This document shows, in pieces, positions 1 through 10,147 of a DNA stretch of 30,000 bases; the first letter of the stretch is position 1, and every line of letters begins with the position of its first letter. A program made the position numbers and the translations under genes. The DNA comes from Symbiodinium natans (taxonomy: Eukaryota; Sar; Dinophyceae; Suessiales; Symbiodiniaceae): the NCBI GenBank assembly GCA_905221605.1, contig CAJNDS010002527.1, positions 32,501 to 62,500 on the forward strand, written 5' to 3'. Under the pieces are notes generated by a model. It was not told where the DNA came from and did not search any database. It worked only from the letters and a program-made list of their open reading frames with translations.

Positions 1-93
1 ATGGTTCCTACAAAGCCCATATATGTCACGTAGAATGTTGAGATGAAAAAACCAGCTCCCCCCCAAAAGAAAACAAAAAACAATCATAGCAAT

Positions 94-166
<73 letters not shown>
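94..166. repeat. AGTA tetranucleotide microsatellite
   Basis: About 18 uninterrupted copies of a four-base unit. Antisense reading gives a run of L-L-T-Y that is not a real protein. Adjacent DNA (1-93 and 167-280) shows nothing else recognisable. Confidence 0.95.
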
Positions 167-167
<1 letters not shown>

Positions 168-277
168 TAAAAGACAAACAAAGTGCAAACAGCTCGCAAT
201 GTCGGGCATTTGTGTTGGGGTGTCGTCTCTCCAGTCCTTAGTCGTCGAGCTTCTTGTTTGGACCCTAAACCCCACGC

Positions 278-915
278 CCCAAACCCTAAACCCTAAACCC
301 TAAACCCCAAACAGCCCTATTCCCGCCATGAAGGTCAAGGTTCGCCACGAGAACGATGAGTCGTGCGAGATCTCTGGCGTTCTTTTGAACCCGAGTCACG
401 CATGTCAGTTGGTCCACCAAGGCTTCAGACTTATCATTTAAAAAGGGAATTCGTAGGGTTTAGGGTTTAGGGTTTAGAGTTTTAGCGCTTATTGTCTTAG
501 ATCATCAGAGGAATAAGGGTTTGAAGGGCCATCCTAGGTCTTCGTTGCCCCACTCTATCCCTACTATGGTTTAGGGTTTAGGGTTTAGGGTTTAGGGTTA
601 CAGAGCCGCAATAAGAGAGAACAACTTTTCAGCACTAGATAAGGCCTACAAACCCCAAATACACTTTAAAACCCCTAGATGCCAAATAAACCCAAAAGCC
701 CCTAAACCCTAAACCCTAAACCCCAAACCCTAAACCCTAAACCCTAAATACAGCCCAAATCCTAAGCCGCAGTGAAGTCAATGAGGGACGCGGGGTTGGT
801 CCCATAGCGGGTCGTTTGCGAGAACTGTGAGTGAGGCTATGTGTTGCGAGGCTTAGGGTTTAGGGTTTAGGGTTTAGGGTTTAGGGTTTAACGGTTTAGG
901 GTTTAACGGTTTATG
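278..915. repeat. Alternating CCCTAAA and TTTAGGG interstitial arrays
   Basis: Short arrays at about 281-310 (C-rich), 455-475 and 570-598 (G-rich), 700-750 (C-rich) and 853-915 (G-rich) separate unique blocks of 100-150 bases. The block at 328-441 has a 37-codon open frame starting MKVKVRHENDE that I do not recognise. Confidence 0.9.
773..826 (+). CDS. Candidate exon, uncertain
   Basis: A block between a CCCTAAA array (about 700-750) and a TTTAGGG array (from 853). It begins after GCAG and ends at a good GTGAGT donor (827). The open frame reads EVNEGRGVGPIAGRLREL; RGVGP resembles the turn before a PPR V-V pair, but no Trp or SAC core is present. Included because its flanks match those of the clear exons downstream. 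Confidence 0.22.
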
Positions 916-1074
916 GAGGTTTAGGTTGGGGTAGTGGCTGACCGAAAATCTGAGATTCCCCGGTGGGCCCCTTGTTTTCCTTCTCTGTAGGCATGGGTTC
1001 CCTATACTTAGTACCCGACACAATACCCACACCCTAACCCTGAATCCCGCACAAGGGGAGCCTGGCAGTCCTGT

Positions 1075-1310
1075 AGGGTTTAGGGTTTAGGGTTTAGGGT
1101 TTCAGGTTTAGGGTTTAGGGCTTAGGGTTTCTGGGGGAAGGGATGTCTGAAGCCTTGGTGGAAGGGCTCGTGCGGCAATGACCTGCAAGTTCGGCTTGGG
1201 AATTCAGATTAGAAGGATGCCCCCCCCCCCCCCCCCGTTTTCCGGTTTAGGGTTGAGGGTTTAGGGTTTAGGGTTCGGGCTTTGGAGGTTTGAGGATTTT
1301 GGAGGTTTAG
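1075..1310. repeat. TTTAGGG interstitial arrays with C17 tract
   Basis: G-rich arrays at 1075-1130 and 1240-1310 flank unique DNA and a run of 17 C (1220-1236). Confidence 0.9.
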
Positions 1311-1664
1311 GGTTGAGCGCTTGCTGTACGAATTACGGTTAAGGTACTTACAGCAGATGCTGAGTCATAACACTGAGAACCCGATATAGGGGCCTTCTAA
1401 TTCTGCTTGTGACGAGGGGGCGGGGCCTCCTTATGGAAGGGGTCCATTGAATCTTCTGGTGTTAGCTGACAGCCGATTCTTTTCCGGAGTAAATGTCGAT
1501 GAAATGTCGATGCACGGCTGTCTTCCGGAAGAAGAGATGTCAGCCTATAAATGTGAGCAGAGATGTCAAGGCTGATCAATACCTCCATACGTTCAGCAGC
1601 CCTAAGCCCAGGCCCTAAACCGCTTAATGATGTTGCAGGTTCCAGGCACTTTAGAGGCAAGCCC

Positions 1665-1730
1665 CGAACCCTAAACCCTAAACCCTACCTAAACCCTAAA
1701 CCCTAAACCCTAAACCCTAAACCCTAAACC
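1665..1730. repeat. CCCTAAA interstitial array
   Basis: About eight C-rich heptamers with one imperfect unit, directly before the candidate exon at 1761. Confidence 0.95.
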
Positions 1731-1760
1731 GCAAGAAGAAACGAAGCCCGAACGCTACAG

Positions 1761-1847
1761 AGACGCAGCCAAGACATCATCTGAGCCAGGATCCTCTGAG
1801 AGCGTATCTCAACTCCTGCGGCTGGGGGGTTTGACGTCCCGCCTGCG
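1761..1847 (+). CDS. Candidate exon, uncertain
   Basis: Follows a CCCTAAA array and a CTACAG acceptor and ends at a GTGAGT donor (1848). One frame is open and ends SVSQLLRLGGLTSRLR, which resembles the second helix of a PPR motif (A-L-x-L-L-x-x-L). No Trp lies in frame. Upstream acceptor choices (1735, 1738) would extend it. Confidence 0.25.
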
Positions 1848-2104
1848 GTGAGTTGCAGCAGAAGATCATTGAAAGATCATTGGGCTCCATGGAATCAACT
1901 CGGTACCGGCATTGCTGGCATGGTTCGATACAGGCGACCTTAGCTTCAAATGCATCTGCGCATCTACGACGAAGGCCTTACAAGCGCCCAGGATTCCAAA
2001 TTATAGCGACAAAGCAGATGAAAAGCCTCAAATGGGGATCTGGGCTGGATCCCAACACAAACCCTTCCCCCACCCCACCCCACCCCCCGCCCCCGACACC
2101 ACCC

Positions 2105-2107
<3 letters not shown>

Positions 2108-2197
<90 letters not shown>
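2108..2197. repeat. 90-nt poly-C tract
   Basis: An uninterrupted run of about 90 C preceded by a C/A-rich ramp (2060-2107). Poly-Pro and poly-Gly open frames across it are artefacts of the homopolymer. The length as given may be an assembly or base-calling error. Confidence 0.95.
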
Positions 2198-2199
<2 letters not shown>

Positions 2200-3814
2200 A
2201 CCCCCAAACCTTTGTGGAGCTTTCCTCCCATTGGATCCATACGGGGCCTTATTCGGTCAATCCCTCATGTAGAACTGTTGAAGCTCCCTAAGTTTAGGCT
2301 TGGTGCACGCAGGGGTTCAGTTGGGGCCGAACTGGCACCTCACAAAGGTGTCCCTTGATCAAGGATCCTTGCCGTGTTCGACTGCATGAGAAGAGGGCTA
2401 TGGCTGAGCCATTGCTCCACTTCCCCCTCCATACTGCCGTGCTTCTTTTAAAAAGCTGTTGCTAGGGTGCTTAAGCGAGTAGTGGGGAGTCTTAGAGAAT
2501 CTTGGGTTACATCCCCTTGGAACCCCCTTCCTTGCGGACCCGATGGAGTTTTCTTGGCAAGCCCCGGGCTTTTTCACTTTTTGCCAGACCCGAAGCTGAC
2601 TATGACCGAGGTTTTAGGGTTTAGGGTTTAGGGTTAACCGAAACCTCGATCCCCAAGGTTGTGAAGTGGCTCCCTTGATCCATTTGTGAGTTTAGATTTG
2701 GGATGTTAAGGGTTTGGGATTTTAGGGCTTGAGGGTTTGGGGTTTTAGGGCTTTAGGGCTTTTAAAGGTTTAGGGCTTAGGGCTTTCAAGGCTTGAAGTG
2801 TTCCCTGAAGAACCCTACACCTACAACTGGTTGTCGAAGAAAGCAACTTATGACAGTCAATAGTCTTAGGCTCCTGTATTAGCCTTAACTTTACCAAGAG
2901 ACTGCGTATCCCAACGGTAGCTGTTTTCATGTTTTCATTTGGTTTTCTGGGTTCCTCTTTAAGATAGGCCAGCAGAACATAATGTAAGGTGCCCTAAACC
3001 CCAAACCCTAAACCCTAAACCCTAGACCCTAAACCCTAAACCCTAAGCTAAGGTTAGTATAATGCGGATGCTGGGCCGTTTCGGAGAGGACGGTTAAAGC
3101 ATACTTACACTGGCTTACACATCGTGCGCCGGCTTCTGGCTCACGGCTTCAACGGTCTATAGGCCTTGGGGTGCTTATAAGGTACATAGGGCTTCGAAGG
3201 GTTCGAAGGGATTAGGGTTTAGGGTTTAGGGTTTAGGGTTTAGGGTTCCCGCGCATGGGGGAGCGCCAGGGGCAGCCCCCCGTCCTCGGGTAGCCATGGA
3301 CCTGCCAAGCCGCAGCGCCTTCTGAAGGCCCTTGGGGCGCGCCGATACACCCAAAGCCTAAGCTCCTGAGCCCTAAACCCTAAACCCGAAACCCTAAACC
3401 CTAGACCCAAAACCCTGAACCCTAAACCCTAAACCTTCTTCCTAATTACCCCCAAGACACTCGAACCCTGCCCTAAGCCCCTGAGAGCTCGATGCAGGTG
3501 GGCTTCGCGGCCCACGCCGGCCCGCGTCATCCCCAGTTCCACGCTGAGGCGGTGTAGGGTTTAGGGTTTAGGGTTTAGGGTTTAGGGTTTGAGGGTTTCG
3601 GTTCTTTGAAAAAGGAGCCTGGGGTCCGGTTGCTGTTGGGGCTGTATGGGCCTGTGGGCTCTAGGGTTTCGAGGCTTTTCGAGGCTTTTCGGGGGTATTG
3701 AGGTCCGAATGTGTAAGGTGGGGAATGGGGACTTCAGGGGTTTTGGGGTTGTCGGTTTTTAGGGGCCTGAGGGTTTAGGGTGTTGATTGTTGGGGTTTGA
3801 CATTTTATAGGTGT
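2200..3814. other. Gene-poor stretch with telomeric arrays
   Basis: No convincing gene. It holds G-rich arrays at 2613-2633, 3211-3247 and 3556-3600 and C-rich arrays at 2995-3050 and 3371-3435. Two weak PPR-like frames are noted among the rejected items: RLLKALGARRYTQS near 3319 and VGFAAHAG near 3499. Confidence 0.6.
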
Positions 3815-4998
3815 TATAGTGGCGACCCAGCAGTTAGAATATTATTTTTTTTGGCGTTTACCCTCCGCCCAGTACATTTTTACTTTTTTTCAAAAAAATT
3901 ACCATCGCGCAAAACTAGCAGTTAGAATATTGTTTTTCCAGAACTAGCAGTTAGAATATTTCTTGGCCAAAACTAGCAGTCAGAATATTTTCCAGAAATT
4001 GCAGATCGAAACCCTAAACCCTAAACGCCCTAAACCAGAACCCTAAACCCTGTATACCCCTCCCCCCCCTCCCCCCCTAGACCCCCAAGGGTTCCCCTAA
4101 TCCCATCCCCTACTATCTGAGGGGAAGCCCCAGGGGCAGAAATATCCTACTACTTGCTTAAATAATTGTGAACGCTTGCGCGCGCCACCCCACCAACCCC
4201 CCCTACCCCCAAAAAACTCTTCTGCAAGCCGTGAAAGGGCTTCCTGGCCTGTAAGAGGCCCTGGAGAAGGCCCCCAATCCCCCTCCCTGCCCCCAGAAAT
4301 ATTCTATCTGCTGGTTCTGCAAGGAGCCGTGAAGGCCACGAAGGCCTGTATATAAGAGGCCCTGGACAAGGCCCCAACCCCCCCTACCCCCAAAAATATT
4401 CTATCTGCAAGTTCTGCAAGGAGCCGTGAAAGGGCTTCCTGGCCTGTAAGAGGCCCTGGAGAAGGCCCCAATCCCCCCCCCTGCCCCGAGAAATATTCTA
4501 TCTGCTGGTTCTGCAAGGAGCCGTGAAGGTCAGGAAGGCCTGTATATAAGAGGCCCTGGACAACAAAAATATTCTGTCTGCTAGTTTGCCCCCAGAAATA
4601 TTCTATCTGCTGGTTCTGCAAGGAGCCGTGAAGGCCAGGAAGGCCTGTATATAAGAGGCCCTGGACAAGGCCCCAACCCCCCCTACCCCCAAAAATATTC
4701 TATCTGCAAGTTCTGCAAGGAGCCGTGAAAGGGCTTCCTGGCCTGTAAGAGGCCCTGGAGAAGGCCCCAATCCAGAAATATTCTATCTGCTGGTTCTGCA
4801 AGGAGCCGTGAAGGCCAGGAAATATTCTAACTGCTAGTTCTGGAATAATAATATTCTAACTGCTGGTTCTGGAAAACAAATATTCTAACTGCTAGTTTTG
4901 GCCCGGGGCTAAAATCTGGCCGTTTACCCTCCGCGCCAAAATATTCTAACTGGTCCCTGCCCGTTTTCCAATATTCTAACTGCTAGGTCGCCACTATA
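3815..4998. mobile_element. 1.18-kb terminal-inverted-repeat element
   Basis: Left end TATAGTGGCGACC followed by AGCAGTTAGAATATT; the right end (about 4970-4998) is its reverse complement with one mismatch over 29 bases. The subterminal AGCAGTTAGAATATT motif recurs near 3925, 3950 and 3977 in one orientation and near 4830, 4855, 4880 and 4975 in the other. No transposase is visible, so this is a non-autonomous foldback or MITE-like element. TATA lies at both outer edges and could be part of the TIR or a target duplication. Confidence 0.75.
4186..4830. repeat. Complex tandem repeat inside the TIR element
   Basis: Alternating half-units of about 80-90 bases, each containing AAATATTCTATCTGC, then TTCTGCAAGGAGCCGTGAA and AAGAGGCCCTGGA. 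One half-unit type carries AGGGCTTCCTGGCCTG, the other AGGCCTGTATATAAG. About seven half-units are present, some truncated. Minus-strand open frames across it come from the repeat period and are not taken as genes. Confidence 0.85.
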
Positions 4999-5810
4999 GG
5001 GGTTTGGATTTTGGAAGGAGTTTAGAGCTGTTCGAGGTTTTAGGGTTGAGGGGTTAAACCGTAAATAGCCCTAAACTTATACCCCTGAAACTCTCTGCTG
5101 CGTGAACCTTCGATAAGGCTATAAACCGCCAGGCGCATTCTGCGTTTCTAGCGTTGCCATGCGGTGTGCCTTTTGAACACGCTACTGTCATTTGGAGTAT
5201 ACATTCCAGACGCGGCTTGGCAAGAGATCCATGTAAGGATCGTCTCGCAACCGCCTGGATAGGTTAACCTGAAACCCTTCCCCTTAAACCCCGAAGCAGT
5301 AAGCGCAACCCTGAGTCCTCGAACCTCACAGCCCCCACGCGCCAAAGTGGAGAATTCCGGTTGCCAGAGCATGGAAGATGCCTAAGTGGTTTAGGGTTTA
5401 GGTTTTGGGTTGGTACCCTTCCCTCATGGTGGACTAATCACGGGGCTTGCTGCTCGAGGTGCATGACTGACATGCCAACTCTCCTCGACTCACTTCTCTT
5501 TTGCTCTCACTGCTCGCCTTCACCCTGCACATGTTCGCTCTCGCTCTCTCACTCGCACGCAATCTCCTTCTATGCGTTTATATCTCTTTATCTCTATCCC
5601 TGTCTCTGTTTTATCTCTATCTCTCCTGCTCTCTCTCTCTCTCTCTCCTTCGTTTCGCTCGCTGTTACCCACTGCCAATTCCATGCACTGTCGCTTGCTC
5701 GATTAAACCCAAAACCCTAAACCCTATGCGGCCCCACCCCGCACCAGCCCCGCACTGGCGAGCCGCCAGCCCACCCTCCAATCGTCTCAGAGACTTCTTC
5801 GTCGGGACTG

Positions 5811-5868
5811 AGGGAATGAGGTACCCCTCTATATTGCCAAGAAGGGTATATACAGGGCTTCATTCCCT
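5811..5868. mobile_element. Small hairpin element, copy 1
   Basis: Starts AGGGAATGAGGTACCC and contains AAGGGTATATACAGGG. A copy in the opposite orientation lies at 20776-20824, sharing a 16-base identical end and the AAGGGTATATA core. Probably a short dispersed non-autonomous repeat. Confidence 0.55.
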
Positions 5869-6210
5869 GCTAAGAAGCACCATGTGCCGGGGAGTGCCAC
5901 TCGATAGGAAGCCAGTTAGCGACGGCTACTGCGATCTACCCAAAGGCTTCAGTGTTGAGGCCTTGAAAACCCGAAACCCCTAAGCCCCTAAAGCCCCTAG
6001 AGGTCCTAAAACCCCTAAAGCCTGAAAGCCCCTAAAACCCCAAAACCCGAAACCCTAACACCCCTAAACGCCCTAAAACCCTAATGCCCCCTAAAGGCCC
6101 CAAAACCCCTCAAACCCGAAAGCACCAAACCCCAGTCGGCCAGGCCAGATCTTCGGGATGGGGGGCCCCATGGGCCAGCAGAGGGGTACCTCGACCCGTC
6201 TTTGGGCTTG

Positions 6211-6294
6211 TTTAGGGTTTAGGGTTTAGGGTTTAGGGTTTAGGGTTTAGGGTTTAGGGTTTAGGGTTTAGGGTTTAGGGTTTAGGGTTTAGGG
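6211..6294. repeat. Long perfect TTTAGGG array
   Basis: About 12 perfect heptamers, flanked on both sides by GGGCTTG; three of those seven bases on the right merge with the array. Confidence 0.95.
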
Positions 6295-7561
6295 GGCTTG
6301 GGGCTTATATACCACCAAGGCTTTTAAATGTGATTGTTTATACGTTTCCCTTGTTGGGTTTAAGGGGATCTTATTTAGGAAAATATGTTTCAGAGGGTGT
6401 GTGGGGCCATCATAGTAGAGGGCTTTGGGATGCTAGGGGCTTCGGGTGCTAAAGCCTCCAGCTGCAAAACAAGATGGCTGTAATCTAATTAGTATACACT
6501 TGGTTTCTTAAAGGGATTCCTATACTTTGTGATGCTTTACTGTAACCTTAGATCCTTAGCCTGTTTGGGTTTATTGGGTTTCTTAATCAGGCAGCTAAAA
6601 ATCTAATTTATAGCTACCCTCTAAGTGCAGCCAAGTATACAGTAGCTTGAGGGCCCGCATATATGCCATATGGGTACATGGATCCTTAGGGCCTAAAAGC
6701 TTCAAACCTAGTCGTAAAATCGAAGTGCTCAGAGTTGCAACCCTCGAAGCCTGGATTCCTTATGAGAAGTCCTTGCAATAGGGTTTAGGGCTTAGGGATT
6801 AGGGATTAGGGTTTAGGGTTCAGGGTTTTGGGTTTTGGGTTTAGGGTTTAGGGGAGGCCTTGAAGATCTCAAACCCTGAGTCCAAAAAACTAGTGAATTT
6901 TGACGACGAAGCCTTCAAGCCCCAATCCTTGCCCTGAACTTGAGAATCCTAGCTTTTACTTTACATTCTCAGTCCGAACCGAAGTCTTAAATCCCGAGTC
7001 CTTGAATCCGAAGTCCTGAAGCTTTCAAGGGAGGCTTGAGATAGGCTTTCCGGGAGGCTCCCAAACCCTAAGCCCTAAGCCCCAAACCCTGAACAACTTG
7101 GTACCCTGTACCCCTTGTTTCGGGACCCTAAACCCTAAACCCTAAACCCTAAACCCTAAACCCTAAACCCTAAACCCTAAACCCTAAACCCTCAAAAGGG
7201 TGCCCTTAGTATAATCTGGTTCCTAGGCTGCCAAGACAACCCTGAGCCGTAAACCCTAGCTCCCGGGACTCCCTGGGAGGTGCCTTTAGGGTTTAGGGTT
7301 TTGGGTTTTGGGTTTTGGGTTTAGGGTTTAGGGTCTTTACTCGGGGGGGGGGGGGGCAGCAGAACTTGGGGTTTCGGGGTGAGAGTCGGGGGGTATAGGG
7401 TTGAGGCTTTAGAGAGGCTATTGTCTAGGGAGCCCGAGACGCTGAGCCCTGAACCCTATGAACCCTAAGCCCTAAACCCTAAAACCCTAAACCCTAAACC
7501 CCTAAACCCTAAACCCTAAACCGAAATCACAAAAATCCATGCGGCACAAGCTCTGACCAAG

Positions 7562-7633
7562 GAGTTGGAGCAATGGCGACATCACCTCATGGGTCGCCCA
7601 AAACACCCTCTGCACCTTGTGCTGAATGGTGAT
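7562..7633 (+). CDS. PPR exon (positions 31-35 then 1-19)
   Basis: Acceptor ACCAAG, donor GC (7634). Frame: ELEQW then RHHLMGRPKHPLHLVLNGD, exactly 24 codons, starting at motif position 31, with Trp at 35. It joins in phase 0 to 8688 and places Asp at the position before the first helix of the next motif (one residue longer than usual). The second helix is atypical (HHLM instead of AL-LL). Confidence 0.5.
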
Positions 7634-7642
7634 GCATTGCCA

Positions 7643-7875
7643 AACCCTAAACCCTAATCCCTAAACCCTAAACCCCAAACCCCAAACCCTAAACCCTAAA
7701 CCCGAGGTTTCAGATTGAGAGCTTCGGTCTCGGAGTTCTTGCAGTTTCTGGTTTGGGGCCCACGCAGGGCCAGGGCTTAATCTAGGGGCCTTAAGAAGCG
7801 TGTTATAGGGTTTAGGGTTTGGGTTTAGGGTTATAGGGTTTGGGGTTGAGGGTTGAGGGTTTAGGGTTTAGGGTG
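7643..7875. repeat. Telomeric arrays inside the intron after 7633
   Basis: C-rich array 7643-7705, then a G-rich array with variants 7807-7875. This is an exception to the usual order, since the C-rich array comes first. The rest of the intron to 8620 holds G- and C-rich low-complexity DNA (8170-8400) and an open frame LDPDTPYTLAMAVALWG near 8045 whose status is unclear. Confidence 0.85.
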
Positions 7876-8687
7876 GTTTGGTGTTTAGGTGGGGCGGAGG
7901 GGTGCTTACGTAGAGGAGCCCTGTAATTTGAAGCAGGAGGTTTGCGTACCCATGAATTCAGGCATTTCCCATTGTGAGGGGTGTATTGGTTACCCTCTGC
8001 AGGGTTTAGGGTCTCGACTTTGTTGGCCTAGCCGTACGCGGTTAGATCCCGACACGCCCTACACGCTAGCAATGGCTGTTGCGCTTTGGGGCCCCGCCAA
8101 GCCAGGCAATGCCAAACCTTTTCCGTTCTGTCGATCACTTTCCTGGATCTGCGCTGTTGCAAGTCTGAAGGGGGGGGCTAAACCATAAACGCTAACAACA
8201 CGAAACTGTCTACGCCACTTTGAGCTGTTGCACACCTCTGGAGCATGTCCAAAAGCATGCAAAACAAACCCAATCCCGAGCAGTTCTTGCACCATTGTGT
8301 GGTAGGATGGGCCCCCAACCCACCCGCCCCAACCCCCCCCCAACCTACCCCAGCCTCAACCCCTCAGCCCCCACTTCCCCCCCCCCCCCCCCCAATCCCC
8401 CAATCCTCAGAGTTCGCCGAAAACAATCAGGCAAACTACGTACACGCCTCCCCTTACTAAACACGACTGAGCTCGATTCACCCTATTCAATCATACTGGC
8501 AGCCAATTAAGTAACATGATGGGGTAGTTGCCAAAATTCATAGATGTCATAGCCGAGCCCCCACAACACCACAGTCCTTGTTATGGAAAGTCCTGCCTAC
8601 TTGGGGAAACCGGAACCCGAACCCCTAAACCCTAAACCCTAAACCCTAAACCCCCTACCCCCTAACTTCCCCATATTAAGACAACAG

Positions 8688-8744
8688 CGAAGCACCTGCG
8701 TTTGCTTCATAGGCGCCTGCATCCGCTCCACGGACGCGGACCAG
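8688..8744 (+). CDS. PPR exon (first helix, Trp replaced)
   Basis: Acceptor ACAACAG, donor GC (8745), phase 0 at both ends. Frame: RSTCVCFIGACIRSTDADQ. The IGAC core aligns with I-S-A-C, and five residues later Ala stands where the conserved Trp is expected. Joining to 9134 continues D-Q-A-L-V-L-L in register. A C-rich array (8621-8655) precedes it and a G-rich array (8793-8868) follows it. Confidence 0.55.
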
Positions 8745-9133
8745 GCAGAAGGGCTTCGAAAAGGGCACGTAAGAGGTCGGCCTTGGATTGAGGGTTTAGG
8801 GTTTAGGGTCGAGGGTTTAAGGTCGAGGGTTTAGGGTTTAGGGTTTAGGGTTCAGGGTTTATGAGCTCAACTTGCTGGAGCTAAGGTTCTGTGGACCTTG
8901 AAGGGCAAGATCAATCAGCAATTAGAGTCTGGCAGAATCTGCCAAGAATGTATATGGGTAGTTTGTTACAGTGCCCCAAGCCCTAATTACGCCCTAAGCC
9001 CTAAACCTTAAACCCTAAACCCTTAATCCGAAACACTAAACCCTAAACCCTAAGAAACAAAAACAGCACAAGACAACACCGGAGACGGAGAAAGAGACCG
9101 TGCAAAGCCCACGTCTCCAGTCCCAGCCTCCAG

Positions 9134-9167
9134 GCGCTTGTGCTCCTTCAGCGCCTGCAGGCCCAAG
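9134..9167 (+). CDS. PPR exon (second helix)
   Basis: Acceptor CTCCAG, donor GC (9168). The 34-nt exon reads ALVLLQRLQAQ plus one base of a Gly codon. Spliced to 9769 it gives Q-A-Q-G-V-Q-L-R-V-V-A-F-N in exact 35-residue register. It lies between a C-rich array (8985-9055) and a G-rich array (9176-9222). Confidence 0.6.
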
Positions 9168-9678
9168 GCTGTCGGGTTTAGGGTTTAGGGTTTAGGGTTT
9201 AGGGTTTAGGGTTTAGGGTTAGGTGGAGTTAAGATTGAGTTTGGGGTTCAGGATGTGGGGGCTTGAGCCTTAGGCATGTTGAGGGCTTCAGGGTTTGAAG
9301 GCTCCAGGGCTTTCAGATGTGCGGTTTGAGGCGGGGAAGTCTGGCCGAAGGCGTTCCTTGCGACTCTAAAGGATTGTGGTTTAGGGTTTAGGGTTTAGGG
9401 TTAGGGTTTAGGGTTTAGTGTGTCAAGGTAGCAGAAGGACTGTCAACAAAGTAGATAAAGCCTGCAGGAATGAAGACCGTTTAGTTAATTCAAAAACAAC
9501 TGAGACACGGCGCCCAACTGTAATCATAGTATGTACTCGGAGCTCAGGGGTTTATCATGACGCTTTTCCTTGGACCCCTGAGGTTGTACCCTGCCCTGTT
9601 TAAAGATCCTCTAAGGGAAGATACGGGCCATATGAGGAGTTATTCAGGGAGACCTTACGGGGTACCACCTTAGGGGCC

Positions 9679-9765
9679 CTAAACCCTGAACCCTGAACCC
9701 TGAACCCTAAACCCTAAACCCTAAACCCTAAACCCTAAACCCTAAACCCTAAACCCTAAACCCTA
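9679..9765. repeat. CCCTAAA array abutting a splice acceptor
   Basis: About 12 units: the first ones are the CCCTGAA variant, the rest perfect, ending three bases before the AG acceptor of the exon at 9769. Confidence 0.95.
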
Positions 9766-9768
9766 CAG

Positions 9769-9843
9769 GAGTGCAGCTGAGGGTCGTCGCCTTCAACGCA
9801 GCCATCAGCGCTTGCAGCAAGGTCGCGCAGTGGCAGACGCCCA
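9769..9843 (+). CDS. PPR exon with complete first helix
   Basis: Acceptor CTACAG, immediately after a long CCCTAAA array (9679-9765). Frame: GVQLRVVAFNAAISACSK then VAQWQTP, a near-consensus PPR core with SAC-x5-W. The 3' end is uncertain: GA at 9836, GC at 9844, or GTGAGG at 9869. A G-rich array begins at 9875. One of the clearest exons. Confidence 0.85.
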
Positions 9844-9874
9844 GCCGCACTCAGGGGCTTCAGGGCGTGAGGAT

Positions 9875-10147
9875 TTAGGGTTTAGGGTTAGGGCTTAGGG
9901 TTTAGGGTTTAGGGCTTAGGGCTTAGGGTTTAGGGTTTAGGGTTTAGGGTTTCGGGTTTCGGGTTTCGGGTTTCGGGTTTCGGGCATCGGCACGTCGGGG
10001 CTCCCCAGCGCAGATAGGAAGACCGCAGGAACTGGCACCCCTGCATAAACGAGCCCCACCTATCCGGCCGCCCATGCCCATAACCCTAGACCCTAAACCT
10101 TATAAACCTTAAACCTCAAACCTTAAACCCTAAACCCTAAACCCTAA
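9875..10147. repeat. TTTAGGG/TTTCGGG array, then CCCTAAA array
   Basis: G-rich array 9875-9985 ends in five successive TTTCGGG variants. After about 100 unique bases comes a C-rich array (10084-10147). The spacer holds no recognisable gene. Confidence 0.9.

Larger units (their letters stand above)
5003..7561. other. Gene-poor stretch with arrays and low-complexity DNA
   Basis: No confident gene. It contains a CT-rich segment (5480-5700), degenerate CCCTAAA-like DNA (5970-6135), G-rich arrays at 6211-6294 (about 12 perfect copies), 6780-6855 and 7286-7335, and C-rich arrays at 7128-7192 and 7460-7522. A weak frame with ARPDLRDG near 6140 and APKWRIPVARAW near 5340 might be decayed PPR exons. 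Confidence 0.55.

Noticed and set aside
1853-2358. Open frames of 139 and 148 codons with poly-Pro, and poly-Gly frames on the other strand
   Set aside because: They are open only because of the 90-base poly-C tract; the flanks show no protein features.
3309-3560. PPR-like frames RLLKALGARRYTQS (near 3319) and VGFAAHAG (near 3499)
   Set aside because: Each is a partial match, no donor/acceptor pair joins them in register, and no Trp is present.
4150-4621. Minus-strand open frames of 75 and 105 codons
   Set aside because: They follow the period of the tandem repeat inside the TIR element and repeat the same residues.
5340-5386. Frame APKWRIPVARAWKM as a PPR exon
   Set aside because: A Trp at the right place but no core, no linked neighbours and two competing frames.
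5361-5983. Open frames of 119 and 160 codons on the + strand
   Set aside because: They arise from a CT-rich low-complexity segment (Leu/Ser runs) and overlap a telomeric array and a hairpin element.
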